Of a DNA stretch of 9,069 nucleotides, positions 1 to 6,328 are shown piece by piece. Below the pieces are notes generated by a model. That model had not been told where the DNA came from and ran no database searches. It saw only the letters and a program-made list of their open reading frames with translations. The stretch is from NCBI GenBank assembly GCA_900768035.1, contig CAAGBH010000009.1, positions 1-9,069 on the forward strand, read 5' to 3'. Source of the stretch: Clostridia bacterium. GTDB lineage: Bacteria > Bacillota > Clostridia > Oscillospirales > Acutalibacteraceae. A program made the position numbers and the translations under genes. Numbering within the stretch: the first letter of the stretch is position 1; each line of letters begins with the position of its first letter.

Positions 1-524
1 GCAATTAGATTACGAATTTCAATAATCTGCTTCGGGTCAAGACCAACTGTTGGCTCGTCCAAAATAAGTACATCAGGGTTGCCGATAAGCGCCTGTGCAA
101 AACCAACTCTCTGTCTGTAACCTTTAGAAAGGTTTTTGATAAGACGGTTAGCCACATTATCAATCTTAACTAAGCTCATAATTTCGTCGATGTGCGCTTT
201 TTTAGGGAATTTAACTTTTTTAAGGTCATAAATAAAGTTAAGATATTCCCTTACCTTCATATCAACATAAAGTGGCGGAATTTCGGGCAAATATCCAATT
301 CTCTTTTTAGCGTCTTCGGGATATTCCGAAATGTCAAACCCGTCAATTTCCACTTTGCCCTGTGTTAAAGAAAGGTATCCGGTCAGAATATTCATTATAG
401 TGGATTTACCGGCACCGTTAGGTCCCAAAAAGCCTATAACTTCACCCTTTGCAATTTTGAAATTAACATCGTTAACTGCAAGGTGAGTGCCATATCTTTT
501 GGAAAGGCCTGTAACTTCAATCAT
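1..524 (-). CDS. ABC transporter ATP-binding protein, partial (N-terminal 174 residues)
   Basis: This is the nucleotide-binding subunit of an ABC transporter, probably an ABC-2 type exporter; it would hydrolyse ATP on the cytoplasmic face and drive a separate membrane subunit. Seen by hand translation: Walker A GPNGAGKST at residues 34-42, signature LSKGY at 132-136, Walker B VLILDE at 152-157 and D-loop GLD at 161-163. The usual Q-loop glutamine position reads IGYLPE, with Glu81; this is common in the GldA/CcmA-like branch. The H-loop and C-terminus lie beyond the left edge, so the stop is not visible. Start ATG (522-524) has a good GGAGG site at 532-536. The gene follows rpsI on the same strand but is separated by a terminator and has its own candidate promoter. 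The substrate cannot be told from this half. Family assignment is very secure; the GldA-like subfamily is inferred. Confidence 0.95.
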   Translation of the reverse strand, partial: MIEVTGLSKRYGTHLAVNDVNFKIAKGEVIGFLGPNGAGKSTIMNILTGYLSLTQGKVEIDGFDISEYPEDAKKRIGYLPEIPPLYVDMKVREYLNFIYDLKKVKFPKKAHIDEIMSLVKIDNVANRLIKNLSKGYRQRVGFAQALIGNPDVLILDEPTVGLDPKQIIEIRNLI

Positions 525-555
525 ACTTAAACCTCCGTTGTTTTATATCTTAAAC

Positions 556-598
556 AGTATAACATATCTATAATAACATTTTTTAAATAATTTGTAAA
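556..598 (-). promoter_or_regulatory. Candidate sigma-A promoter for the ABC transporter gene
   Basis: Reading the minus strand, TTTACA (593-598) and TATTAT (570-575) are 17 bp apart, with a TG one base upstream of the -10 (extended -10). A second extended -10, TGT-TATACT, has its hexamer at 556-561 but no good -35 at normal distance. The -35 lies inside the T-rich tail of the rpsI terminator, so transcription stop and restart are packed into about 60 bp. Confidence 0.6.
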
Positions 599-633
599 TA
601 AAAAAATGCAGATTGCATAACACAATCTGCATT
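597..633 (-). terminator. Rho-independent terminator of rplM-rpsI
   Basis: A perfect 11-bp stem (605-615 with 623-633, AATGCAGATTG and its complement) closes a 7-nt loop and is followed on the minus strand by a T-rich tail (TTTTTATTT, 596-604). It begins 11 nt after the rpsI stop codon, where an operon terminator is expected. Confidence 0.9.
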
Positions 634-644
634 CCATTGAAAAA

Positions 645-1043
645 TTAACGTTTTGAGAACTGCGGTGCACGGCGAGCGCCTTTGAGACCGTATTTCTTTC
701 TTTCTTTCATACGTGGGTCACGAGTTAAGAGACCTGCTTTCTTGAGTTCAGGACGAAGTTCAGCGTCGAACTGTAAAAGCGCACGTGAGATACCGTGACG
801 GATAGCGCCAGCCTGACCTGTAACACCGCCGCCTGCAACACGGCATACGATATCGAACTTATCAGTTGTGCCTGTTAAAGTGAGAGGCTGACGAACGATA
901 AGTTTTAAGGTTTCAAGACCGAAGTAATCGTCAATGTCTCTGTCATTGATAGTGATTTTTCCGGTACCGTTGTAAACACGAACACGTGCAACAGAACTTT
1001 TTCTTCTGCCTGTTCCGTAAAAATAAGACTTTGCTTCAAACAT
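645..1043 (-). CDS. rpsI: 30S ribosomal protein S9
   Basis: S9 is a small-subunit ribosomal protein whose basic C-terminal tail reaches the decoding region near the P-site tRNA. The translation has the family hallmarks: YGTGRRKSSVARVRV near the N-terminus (from about residue 9), GGGVTGQAGAIRHGISRAL in the middle, and a basic C-terminus ending APQFSKR, which is the conserved S9 end. Length is 132 residues, close to the usual 130. The ATG at 1041-1043 is chosen because AAAGGAG (1053-1059) lies 9 nt upstream; a TTG at 1047-1049 in the same frame is only 3 nt from that site and would add two residues not expected in S9. It lies 17 nt after rplM, the standard L13-S9 pair, sharing its promoter and leader. 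Confidence 0.98.
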   Translation of the reverse strand: MFEAKSYFYGTGRRKSSVARVRVYNGTGKITINDRDIDDYFGLETLKLIVRQPLTLTGTTDKFDIVCRVAGGGVTGQAGAIRHGISRALLQFDAELRPELKKAGLLTRDPRMKERKKYGLKGARRAPQFSKR

Positions 1044-1060
1044 TATCAATTACTCCTTTC

Positions 1061-1489
1061 TTAAAATTCATACTTCTCAGGTTTCTGTGCAACCTGTGCA
1101 TATTCAGAACCGCTGTAAACGTGAAGTCTTGTGAGGGCTTTACGGCCGATAGTAGTATCAGGAACCATACCCTTAACTGCAAGTTCCATAGCAAGTTCAG
1201 GACGGGTGTTCATAAGGGTAGCATATTTAACTTCCTTAAGACCGCCGATGTAACCTGTATGACGACGATAGTATTTGTTTTGCAATTTGTTACCTGTTAA
1301 AACTGCCTTATCAGCATTGATAACTACAACGTGGTCACCGCAATCAACATGAGGGGTGAATTCCGGCTTTAACTTACCGCGAAGTAAATCAGCAACTCTT
1401 GTTGCTGTACGGCCAAGCGGTCTGCCGGCTGCGTCGATAATATACCATTTACGCTGAATTTCAGCAGGTTTTGCCATAAATGTTGACAT
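1061..1489 (-). CDS. rplM: 50S ribosomal protein L13
   Basis: L13 is an early-assembling large-subunit ribosomal protein that binds 23S rRNA. Recognised from WYIIDA-GRPLGR near residue 20, TPHVDCGDHVVVINADK in the middle and the C-terminal KGMVPDTTIGRKALTRLHVY followed by AQKPEKYEF. Length is 142 residues, as usual for bacterial L13. The ATG at 1487-1489 is chosen because GGAGG (1498-1502) lies 8 nt upstream; an in-frame TTG at 1502-1504 overlaps that site and is unlikely to be used. It is the first gene of the rplM-rpsI operon, driven by a near-consensus promoter. In Firmicutes L13 leaders are known autoregulatory RNA elements, and the short leader here contains a hairpin that could play that part. 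Codons and GC look like native housekeeping genes. Confidence 0.98.
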   Translation of the reverse strand: MSTFMAKPAEIQRKWYIIDAAGRPLGRTATRVADLLRGKLKPEFTPHVDCGDHVVVINADKAVLTGNKLQNKYYRRHTGYIGGLKEVKYATLMNTRPELAMELAVKGMVPDTTIGRKALTRLHVYSGSEYAQVAQKPEKYEF

Positions 1490-1552
1490 AATCAAAACCT
1501 CCAAAAATAATCTTTAATTTATTACAACAGGGTTTTCCCTATTGAGTCAGCC
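1490..1552 (-). promoter_or_regulatory. rplM 5' leader with hairpin (possible L13 autoregulatory leader)
   Basis: From the predicted start site near 1551-1553 the transcript has about 60 nt before the rplM ATG. It holds an 8-bp hairpin (1525-1532 with 1537-1544; CAAUAGGG, AAAA loop, CCCUGUUG, with one U-G wobble), then an A/U-rich run to the GGAGG site. A CAGG just upstream (1551-1554) could pair with CCUG in competition with the stem. L13 leader RNAs that bind L13 are described in Firmicutes; I infer this equivalence from position and size, not from a covariance match. Confidence 0.4.
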
Positions 1553-1557
1553 TGAAT

Positions 1558-1586
1558 ATAATACCACAACTAAAAAACCATGTCAA
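1558..1586 (-). promoter_or_regulatory. Sigma-A promoter of rplM-rpsI
   Basis: On the minus strand a perfect TTGACA (1581-1586) and TATTAT (1558-1563) are exactly 17 bp apart, and TGG directly before the -10 gives an extended -10. Predicted start is about 7 nt downstream, near 1551. The strength suits a ribosomal protein operon. It faces away from the polysaccharide operon. Confidence 0.92.
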
Positions 1587-1620
1587 CACATTTTTTGAAA
1601 AAATTTAATTTACAGTTGTT

Positions 1621-1670
1621 GTTCTCTCGTTTTCTCTTGTTTTCTCTTATTTTCTCTTGTTTTCTCGCTT
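1621..1670. repeat. 10-bp tandem repeat giving helically phased A-tracts
   Basis: About four and a half copies of a 10-bp unit (TTTTCTCTTG on the plus strand, with small variations) place TTTT runs at 1630-1633, 1640-1643, 1650-1653 and 1660-1663, exactly one helical turn apart. Phased A-tracts are known to bend DNA. The array sits roughly 45-80 bp upstream of the rplM -35 box and could act as a curved upstream element for that promoter; it could equally influence the divergent operon. The tract is pyrimidine-only apart from a few bases. Confidence 0.75.
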
Positions 1671-1706
1671 GCGATTTTCGAAATTTTAGTTACAAAATCT
1701 CATAAA

Positions 1707-1761
1707 TGAATGAAAATCACCTTTTAAGCCAAAAATAATTACGAAATCTTTTGAATGAAAA
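1707..1761 (+). repeat. Direct repeat TGAATGAAAA flanking the operon start
   Basis: The 10-mer TGAATGAAAA occurs at 1707-1716 and again at 1752-1761, 45 bp apart. Each copy leads into one arm of the inverted repeat (ATCACC on the left, GGGTGAT on the right). It may be a binding site pair or the trace of a duplication; in this AT-rich stretch a chance origin is possible. Confidence 0.5.
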
Positions 1762-1772
1762 AGGGTGATTTT
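1713..1772 (+). promoter_or_regulatory. Inverted repeat able to mask the ribosome binding site of the operon's first gene
   Basis: Seen directly: 1713-1725 (AAAATCACCTTTT) is complementary to 1760-1772 over 13 consecutive pairs (12 Watson-Crick and one U-G), with a 34-nt loop at 1726-1759. The right arm contains AAGGGTGAT (1761-1769), the best ribosome binding site for the first glycosyltransferase, and ends one base before its TTG start. If transcription begins upstream of 1713, the leader could fold and hide that site. As DNA it could instead be an operator with two arms. Regulation is inferred; the pairing is not. Confidence 0.6.
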
Positions 1773-2810
1773 TTGCGTTTTTCGGTTATTATGCCTGTAT
1801 ATAAAGTTGAAAGATATCTTGAAAGCGCCATACAAAGCGTACTTAATCAAACATATAAAGATTTTGAACTAATTTTAGTTGACGATTATTCCCCCGATAA
1901 AAGCGGTCAGATTTGTGATGACTTTGCCCTTAAGGATAAACGGATAAAGGTTATTCACAAAGAAAAAAACGAGGGTTTAGGACCTGCCCGCAACACAGGT
2001 TTTGAAAACGCCAATGGCGAATACGTTATTTATATGGACTCGGACGATACCCTCTCCCCTTTGACATTTGAAACCGCACAAAAGCACCTGACCGATAAAA
2101 CCGATATTTTAATTTTCGGCATAAACAGCATACATCAAAACAAGCACGCAAGAACTTACTATAAAGAAAAATTAACACCGCCCTTTTTAAACTGTGACAC
2201 TAAATCTAAAATTGGAAAACTTGTTGTGACACTGAATAAAAAAGGTGTTTTTCCGTTTGCTTGGAATAAGATTTACCGAAGAGATTTTTTAAAACAGCAT
2301 AACGCTGAGTTTTTCAAAACAAAACTGATTGAGGATTTTTTATTTAATATAAAAATCCTTTATAAAGCAAAATCGGTTGTTGTTATCCCTGACCGATTAT
2401 ATAATTACCGCCGTCCGCACCACCAAACACTCGTCAACACCTATAATCCTTATTTTTTCTGCCTTGCAAAACGAAAACACATTTTAGAGATTGATTTCCT
2501 TGAAACCACCCACCAAAAAACCGAAAGCAATCTGCAATATGTTTATTTTATGTATATAAAGCATTTGTTTTCTTATTTTTTACGCAACAAAATCAAAAGT
2601 TATAAAGAGCAGAAAAAACTGATTTCCGAAGCGCTGAACGACGAACTTACAACCCACATTTTTGAACATTACAAACCGCACGGCAAAGAAAAATTAATAT
2701 TCAGTATCTTAAAAACCAAAAACCCCTTTCTTTGCCTTACGACCGCCAAAACCATAGGCTTTTTGAAAAAGAACTTCAAAAGGTCGCTTAAAAAGGTATT
2801 AGTTAGATGA
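1773..2810 (+). CDS. Glycosyltransferase family 2 (polysaccharide biosynthesis)
   Basis: A GT-A fold transferase that adds a sugar from a nucleotide-sugar donor to a growing lipid-linked oligosaccharide on the cytoplasmic side of the membrane. Numbered from the TTG start, the N-terminus FSVIMPVY is typical; the nucleotide-binding VDD is at 36-38, the metal-binding DSDD at 89-92, AWNKIYRR at 163-170 and the probable catalytic-base pair ED at 187-188. The C-terminal 130 residues are basic and look membrane-peripheral. Length is 345 residues. I prefer TTG at 1773, with AAGGGTGAT at a good distance, over an in-frame ATG at 1755 (351 residues) that has no visible binding site and lies in the loop of the inverted repeat. 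It is the first gene of the operon; its stop overlaps the next start (ATGA). Sugar specificity is not readable. Confidence 0.93.
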   Translation: MRFSVIMPVYKVERYLESAIQSVLNQTYKDFELILVDDYSPDKSGQICDDFALKDKRIKVIHKEKNEGLGPARNTGFENANGEYVIYMDSDDTLSPLTFETAQKHLTDKTDILIFGINSIHQNKHARTYYKEKLTPPFLNCDTKSKIGKLVVTLNKKGVFPFAWNKIYRRDFLKQHNAEFFKTKLIEDFLFNIKILYKAKSVVVIPDRLYNYRRPHHQTLVNTYNPYFFCLAKRKHILEIDFLETTHQKTESNLQYVYFMYIKHLFSYFLRNKIKSYKEQKKLISEALNDELTTHIFEHYKPHGKEKLIFSILKTKNPFLCLTTAKTIGFLKKNFKRSLKKVLVR

Positions 2811-4207
2811 AAACAATTTATAAAACGAAAAATATTTTTATTCCTCTTTTGACACTTTATATCTTTACCAGAGAAATAATACCGCTTAATTTTTTAATTG
2901 ATAATATGATTGCCACAGTCATATTTTTCGCTTTGAGTATTTTTTATATTGGTTTAGATTTATTAAATAAGCGGTATTGCCTTAAAACCGACGGTATAAT
3001 CCTTTTAATTATATTTATTGCGGTTTCGGTTGTTTCTTCTGTTATAAATTTCAAATACGGTATTTTTGAAAACCTCAAAGCCATAGGTATACTTTTAATA
3101 TACATCTTTTTTATATATCCTATCTCTGAAAACCAAAGACTGACTATTATAAAAACCTTATACTTTGCTTTGAGCATTTTTGTTATCCTGTCTGTTGTTA
3201 TGTATATTTTCAATATTGATTATGTTTATCTGGCTAAAAGCGGTCATTATCTTAACCAAGGTTTCAGCAATCAATATATGAGGCTTTGGGGACTTTTTGC
3301 CGACCCCAACGCCGCCGCAGTTTACTGTCTTTGCGCCATAACCTTTTCTGTTATGATTTTAAAAAAAGAAAAATCAACCTTTTTAAAAACATTAATAATA
3401 ATTTTAGATTTATTTAATTTTCTCTATGTCATTCTTTCAGGCTCACGTACAGCCGTTGTTATTATAATTGTAATGACCTTGTGGGCGGTTGTTCTTTACA
3501 CACGCTCGCTTAGTTATAAAACGATTATAAAAATCGGTTTATCAGTATTTGCGCTTACGTTATCGGCAATAACTGTAACGGCACTTTTTTTAGGTGTGAA
3601 AACCGCTTTACCGTATTTAAGGCAAGGCATTAATAAAACCACCCCTCAAAAATCAGTCAGCCAAGTCCATAAATTATATGATTCGTTTTACAGTAAAGTT
3701 CAAATAACTTCAGGCAAATATGATATCACTTCTTCATCTCCCCCTGTATTTTCACAACTCGACCGCACCGACACCGAAAAAGAAGATGTGACAAACGGAA
3801 GAATTTTACGCTGGAAAGCAGGACTCCAAGTTTTCAAAAAAGCATTTATAATCGGTTGTTCCCCTCGTGGGAGTGTTAATTTTGCCAAAGAAAAACTCGA
3901 AGACTCCCTTGTTGCAAAATCGTATAGCATACACAACTGTTATATCGAAATACCTGCATATACAGGTATTTTAGGCAGTATACCTATATTTTTATTTTTA
4001 GTTTTAACTGCCCTTAAAATTTTAAAATCAAAAATAACATTTAATAATTCAATTTTCAGCACAACCGCACTGATTATGGCGGTTTCCGCATTTTTCTTTG
4101 CGGATATGCTCTTTTATTTTCTAACATTGGGCGGACTGATTTTTTGGATATCAATAGGCAACTTCTGTGAAGGTGAGCAAAATGGAAATCTTAATTTACG
4201 GTCTTAA
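2807..4207 (+). CDS. wzy: O-antigen/polysaccharide polymerase, Wzy-like membrane protein
   Basis: An integral membrane protein of 466 residues with about 12 hydrophobic segments (roughly 10-30, 34-50, 60-78, 88-106, 114-133, 168-186, 192-210, 214-232, 238-262, 385-408, 418-434 and 436-455). A long hydrophilic extracytoplasmic loop at about 263-375 is the hallmark of Wzy polymerases and WaaL ligases (Wzy_C family). Motifs typical of the family are ADPNAAA around Asp166, GSRTA with Arg214, and SIHNCYIE with His376 just before a membrane segment. It would join flipped repeat units into chains. The ATG overlaps the previous stop by 4 bp, with AAAAGG at 2791-2796. Its 3' end overlaps the next gene by 26 bp. 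A ligase role is the alternative, but next to a Wzx-like gene in a Gram-positive-type cluster the polymerase role is more likely. Confidence 0.85.
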   Translation: MKTIYKTKNIFIPLLTLYIFTREIIPLNFLIDNMIATVIFFALSIFYIGLDLLNKRYCLKTDGIILLIIFIAVSVVSSVINFKYGIFENLKAIGILLIYIFFIYPISENQRLTIIKTLYFALSIFVILSVVMYIFNIDYVYLAKSGHYLNQGFSNQYMRLWGLFADPNAAAVYCLCAITFSVMILKKEKSTFLKTLIIILDLFNFLYVILSGSRTAVVIIIVMTLWAVVLYTRSLSYKTIIKIGLSVFALTLSAITVTALFLGVKTALPYLRQGINKTTPQKSVSQVHKLYDSFYSKVQITSGKYDITSSSPPVFSQLDRTDTEKEDVTNGRILRWKAGLQVFKKAFIIGCSPRGSVNFAKEKLEDSLVAKSYSIHNCYIEIPAYTGILGSIPIFLFLVLTALKILKSKITFNNSIFSTTALIMAVSAFFFADMLFYFLTLGGLIFWISIGNFCEGEQNGNLNLRS

Positions 4208-5273
4208 AGAGTCTTTGGGCGGTGTTGAAATCGTTGTATTAAACTATGCCAAACATCTGATAAAAGAAAATATTAAATGTGTTTTTCTTATAAGTGATAA
4301 ACACAACACTTTAAAAGAAAAAATCACCCGGGTAGGCGGTGAATATATCACCTGTACTACCCGTCAGGAAAATTTGAGAGAATATAAAACCCGCCTTGAA
4401 AACATTTTTCAAAACAACGATTTCGATGCCGTTTGGTGTAATTTAAGCGGTCTTACAAATATCGACATTTTAAAACTTGCAAAGAATTATAATATCCCTT
4501 TGCGAATCTGCCACTCACACACCGCCAATTTAAGCCACCAAGGTTTTTTAATGAAATTTTTAGTTCCTTTTCTTCATTACAAAAATCGACTTTTTATTAA
4601 AAATTATGCCACTCATTTTTGGGCTTGCTCAAAAAAATCGGGTGAATTTATGTTCCCGAAAAGCGTACAAAATGAAGTTCAGATATGGCATAACGCTATT
4701 GATACCGACCGATTTTCTAAAAATGAAAAACTCCGCCTAAAGTCAAGAAAGCAATTAAATATCGAAAGCAATTATGTTATAGGCCATATCGCCCGTATTT
4801 GCAAAGAAAAAAACCAAGAATTTTTATTAAAAATATTTAGCGAAGTTTTAAAGAAAAACAAAAATGCAAAACTTCTTTTTATAGGCGATGGGCAAGACAA
4901 AGAAAACTTAATTTCACTTGCAAAACAACTCGGCATTTTTAATAATGTTATCTTTTTAGGTGAGCAGTTTGAGACCGAGAAATACTATAACGCTATGGAC
5001 GTGTTCTGTCTGCCGTCGCTTTATGAGGGATTGGGGCTTGTGCTTATTGAAGCGCAAAGTTGCGGTGTTCCCTGTGTCACTTCTATTAACGTTCCAAAAG
5101 AAAGCGATGTTACAAACACTACACAGTTTTTAAACTTTGACGACATTAACGGCTGGTGTGACGCTTTGCTTAGTCCAAAGAAAATCAAAAATCCTATGCA
5201 ATATATTATAAAAAGCGGATATGATATTAAAACGCAAGCCAAAAAAATGGCAGAATTTTTAGGAAGTGTTTAG
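4182..5273 (+). CDS. Glycosyltransferase family 4 (GT-B fold)
   Basis: A retaining GT-B glycosyltransferase of 363 residues, acting in the cytoplasm on the lipid-linked intermediate. Seen: the N-terminal glycine loop SLGGVE with Gly13-Gly14, a CHSHT motif, an inter-domain stretch with HNAIDTDRF, then the C-terminal donor domain starting VIGHIARICKEKN and including LLFIGDG. The EX7E donor-binding motif is intact (YEGLGLVLIE, Glu282 and Glu290), followed by AQSCGVP. The ATG at 4182 is chosen because AAGGTGA (4170-4176) lies about 8 nt upstream and the protein then starts MEILIYGL, as usual for the family; an in-frame GTG at 4167 would add five residues. It overlaps the polymerase gene by 26 bp and abuts the next gene, so coupling is likely. 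The donor sugar is unknown. Confidence 0.93.
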   Translation: MEILIYGLKESLGGVEIVVLNYAKHLIKENIKCVFLISDKHNTLKEKITRVGGEYITCTTRQENLREYKTRLENIFQNNDFDAVWCNLSGLTNIDILKLAKNYNIPLRICHSHTANLSHQGFLMKFLVPFLHYKNRLFIKNYATHFWACSKKSGEFMFPKSVQNEVQIWHNAIDTDRFSKNEKLRLKSRKQLNIESNYVIGHIARICKEKNQEFLLKIFSEVLKKNKNAKLLFIGDGQDKENLISLAKQLGIFNNVIFLGEQFETEKYYNAMDVFCLPSLYEGLGLVLIEAQSCGVPCVTSINVPKESDVTNTTQFLNFDDINGWCDALLSPKKIKNPMQYIIKSGYDIKTQAKKMAEFLGSV

Positions 5274-6314
5274 GTGAAAATCGCAATTTTAACCTTTGCT
5301 AAAGCAGTAAATTACGGCGCTATACTGCAAGCAACCGCATTATCTCAAAAACTCAAATCTTACGGCGCAGATGTTTATTTTTTTAACTATGATAATAAAA
5401 AAATAAAAAGCGCAAACTCTGTTTTCGATTTCAAAAGAATTTTTGATTTTAAATATACCCTTGCTCATACTTATAATCTGCCTTCTGCAATCAAAAGGCA
5501 CAAAGCATTTAAAACTTTTAGAACAAAACATTTAAAATTCACTAATGAAAACCCAAATGATTTTGACTCAGTTATAACAGGAAGCGACCAGGTGTGGAAT
5601 TATAATCTAACCGATAATGATTGGTTTTATTTCCTCAATTTCAAAAAATCAAACACCAAAAAAATAGCCTATGGTGCATCATTCGGTATAAGCGAGATTG
5701 ACTGTATAAAAAAACAAGAGATTGCAAATTTTTTGAATGATTTTGATTATATTTCGGTCAGAGAAAACAAAGCGGTATCCCTTATAAAAAGCATAACAAA
5801 AAAAGAAGTTTCATTGGTTTTAGACCCCACCTTTTTACTAACAAAAAGAGAATGGAAAAAATTTTTTAAGCCTTCAAAAGAAAAAGAAAAATACATTTTT
5901 GTCTACACCGTAGAAAACGATGAAAAGATATGGGAATTTGCGCATAAATTATCCAAGCACACAAAACTTCCTATCCGTTCAATCAGTTATTCAAAACTTT
6001 ATAAACAAAACGCTTTTTATAACTTTTGCGCCGGTCCGCAGGAATGGTTACAACATATTTTTGAAGCAAAATATGTTATAACTAATTCTTTTCACGCTGT
6101 GGCGTTTTCCATTAACTTTCAAAAACAGTTTTTCTTTTCTGCACCAAAAGAGACCTCGTCAAGAATTACCGATATCACAAATCGTTATAACCTGTCTCAC
6201 CGAGAAATTTCCAAATGCAATATAAATTCTAAAATTGATTTTTCGTTGGTTTCAGAAATCTTAAAAAAAGAACGCAGACACTCAGAAGAATTTATTAAAA
6301 AATTTATAAATTAA
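5274..6314 (+). CDS. Polysaccharide pyruvyl transferase family protein
   Basis: A member of the PS_pyruv_trans family (CsaB-like), whose characterised members transfer pyruvate from phosphoenolpyruvate to a sugar as a ketal, adding negative charge to cell-surface polymers. Family marks seen: N-terminal MKIAILTF followed by NYGAILQA (13-20), VITGSDQVWN with Gly103-Ser104-Asp105, YGASFG, SVRE, LDPTFLL, and ITNSFHAVAFSI with the conserved His274. Length is 346 residues, normal for the family. The GTG start directly follows the previous TAG and has AGGAAG (5261-5266) 7 nt upstream. Composition is very AT-rich (one 60-base sample is 25% GC). Many gut-bacterial homologues next to FrhB-like genes have not been biochemically tested, so the exact product (pyruvate ketal or another modification) is uncertain. 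Confidence 0.88.
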   Translation: MKIAILTFAKAVNYGAILQATALSQKLKSYGADVYFFNYDNKKIKSANSVFDFKRIFDFKYTLAHTYNLPSAIKRHKAFKTFRTKHLKFTNENPNDFDSVITGSDQVWNYNLTDNDWFYFLNFKKSNTKKIAYGASFGISEIDCIKKQEIANFLNDFDYISVRENKAVSLIKSITKKEVSLVLDPTFLLTKREWKKFFKPSKEKEKYIFVYTVENDEKIWEFAHKLSKHTKLPIRSISYSKLYKQNAFYNFCAGPQEWLQHIFEAKYVITNSFHAVAFSINFQKQFFFSAPKETSSRITDITNRYNLSHREISKCNINSKIDFSLVSEILKKERRHSEEFIKKFIN

Positions 6315-6315
6315 C

Positions 6316-6323
6316 GGAAGTGA
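6316..6323 (+). promoter_or_regulatory. Ribosome binding site that decides the flippase start
   Basis: GGAAGTGA lies 2 nt after the previous stop. It is well placed for the TTG at 6329 (8 nt from the end of GGAAG) and overlaps the in-frame GTG at 6320, which therefore has no usable site of its own. Confidence 0.6.
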
Positions 6324-6328
6324 CCGCC

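Noticed and set aside
986..1300. 104-codon plus-strand open frame over the S9-L13 junction
   Set aside because: It is antisense to two certain ribosomal protein genes, has no recognisable domain, and owes its openness to their codon pattern.
1621..1670. CRISPR-like array
   Set aside because: The units are 10 bp with no spacers between them; this is a simple tandem repeat.
1706..1738. Possible 10-residue leader peptide (ATG to TAA) ahead of the operon
   Set aside because: There is no ribosome binding site, and no run of regulatory codons as in attenuation peptides.
1680..1755. A plus-strand promoter for the polysaccharide operon
   Set aside because: One must exist, but the best pair I could assemble (TGAAAA at 1711-1716 with AATAAT at 1734-1739) matches the -35 consensus at only 3 of 6 positions, so I do not call it.
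2944..3936. Minus-strand open frames inside the polymerase gene
   Set aside because: They are antisense shadows of AT-rich membrane-protein coding sequence with no domains and no binding sites.
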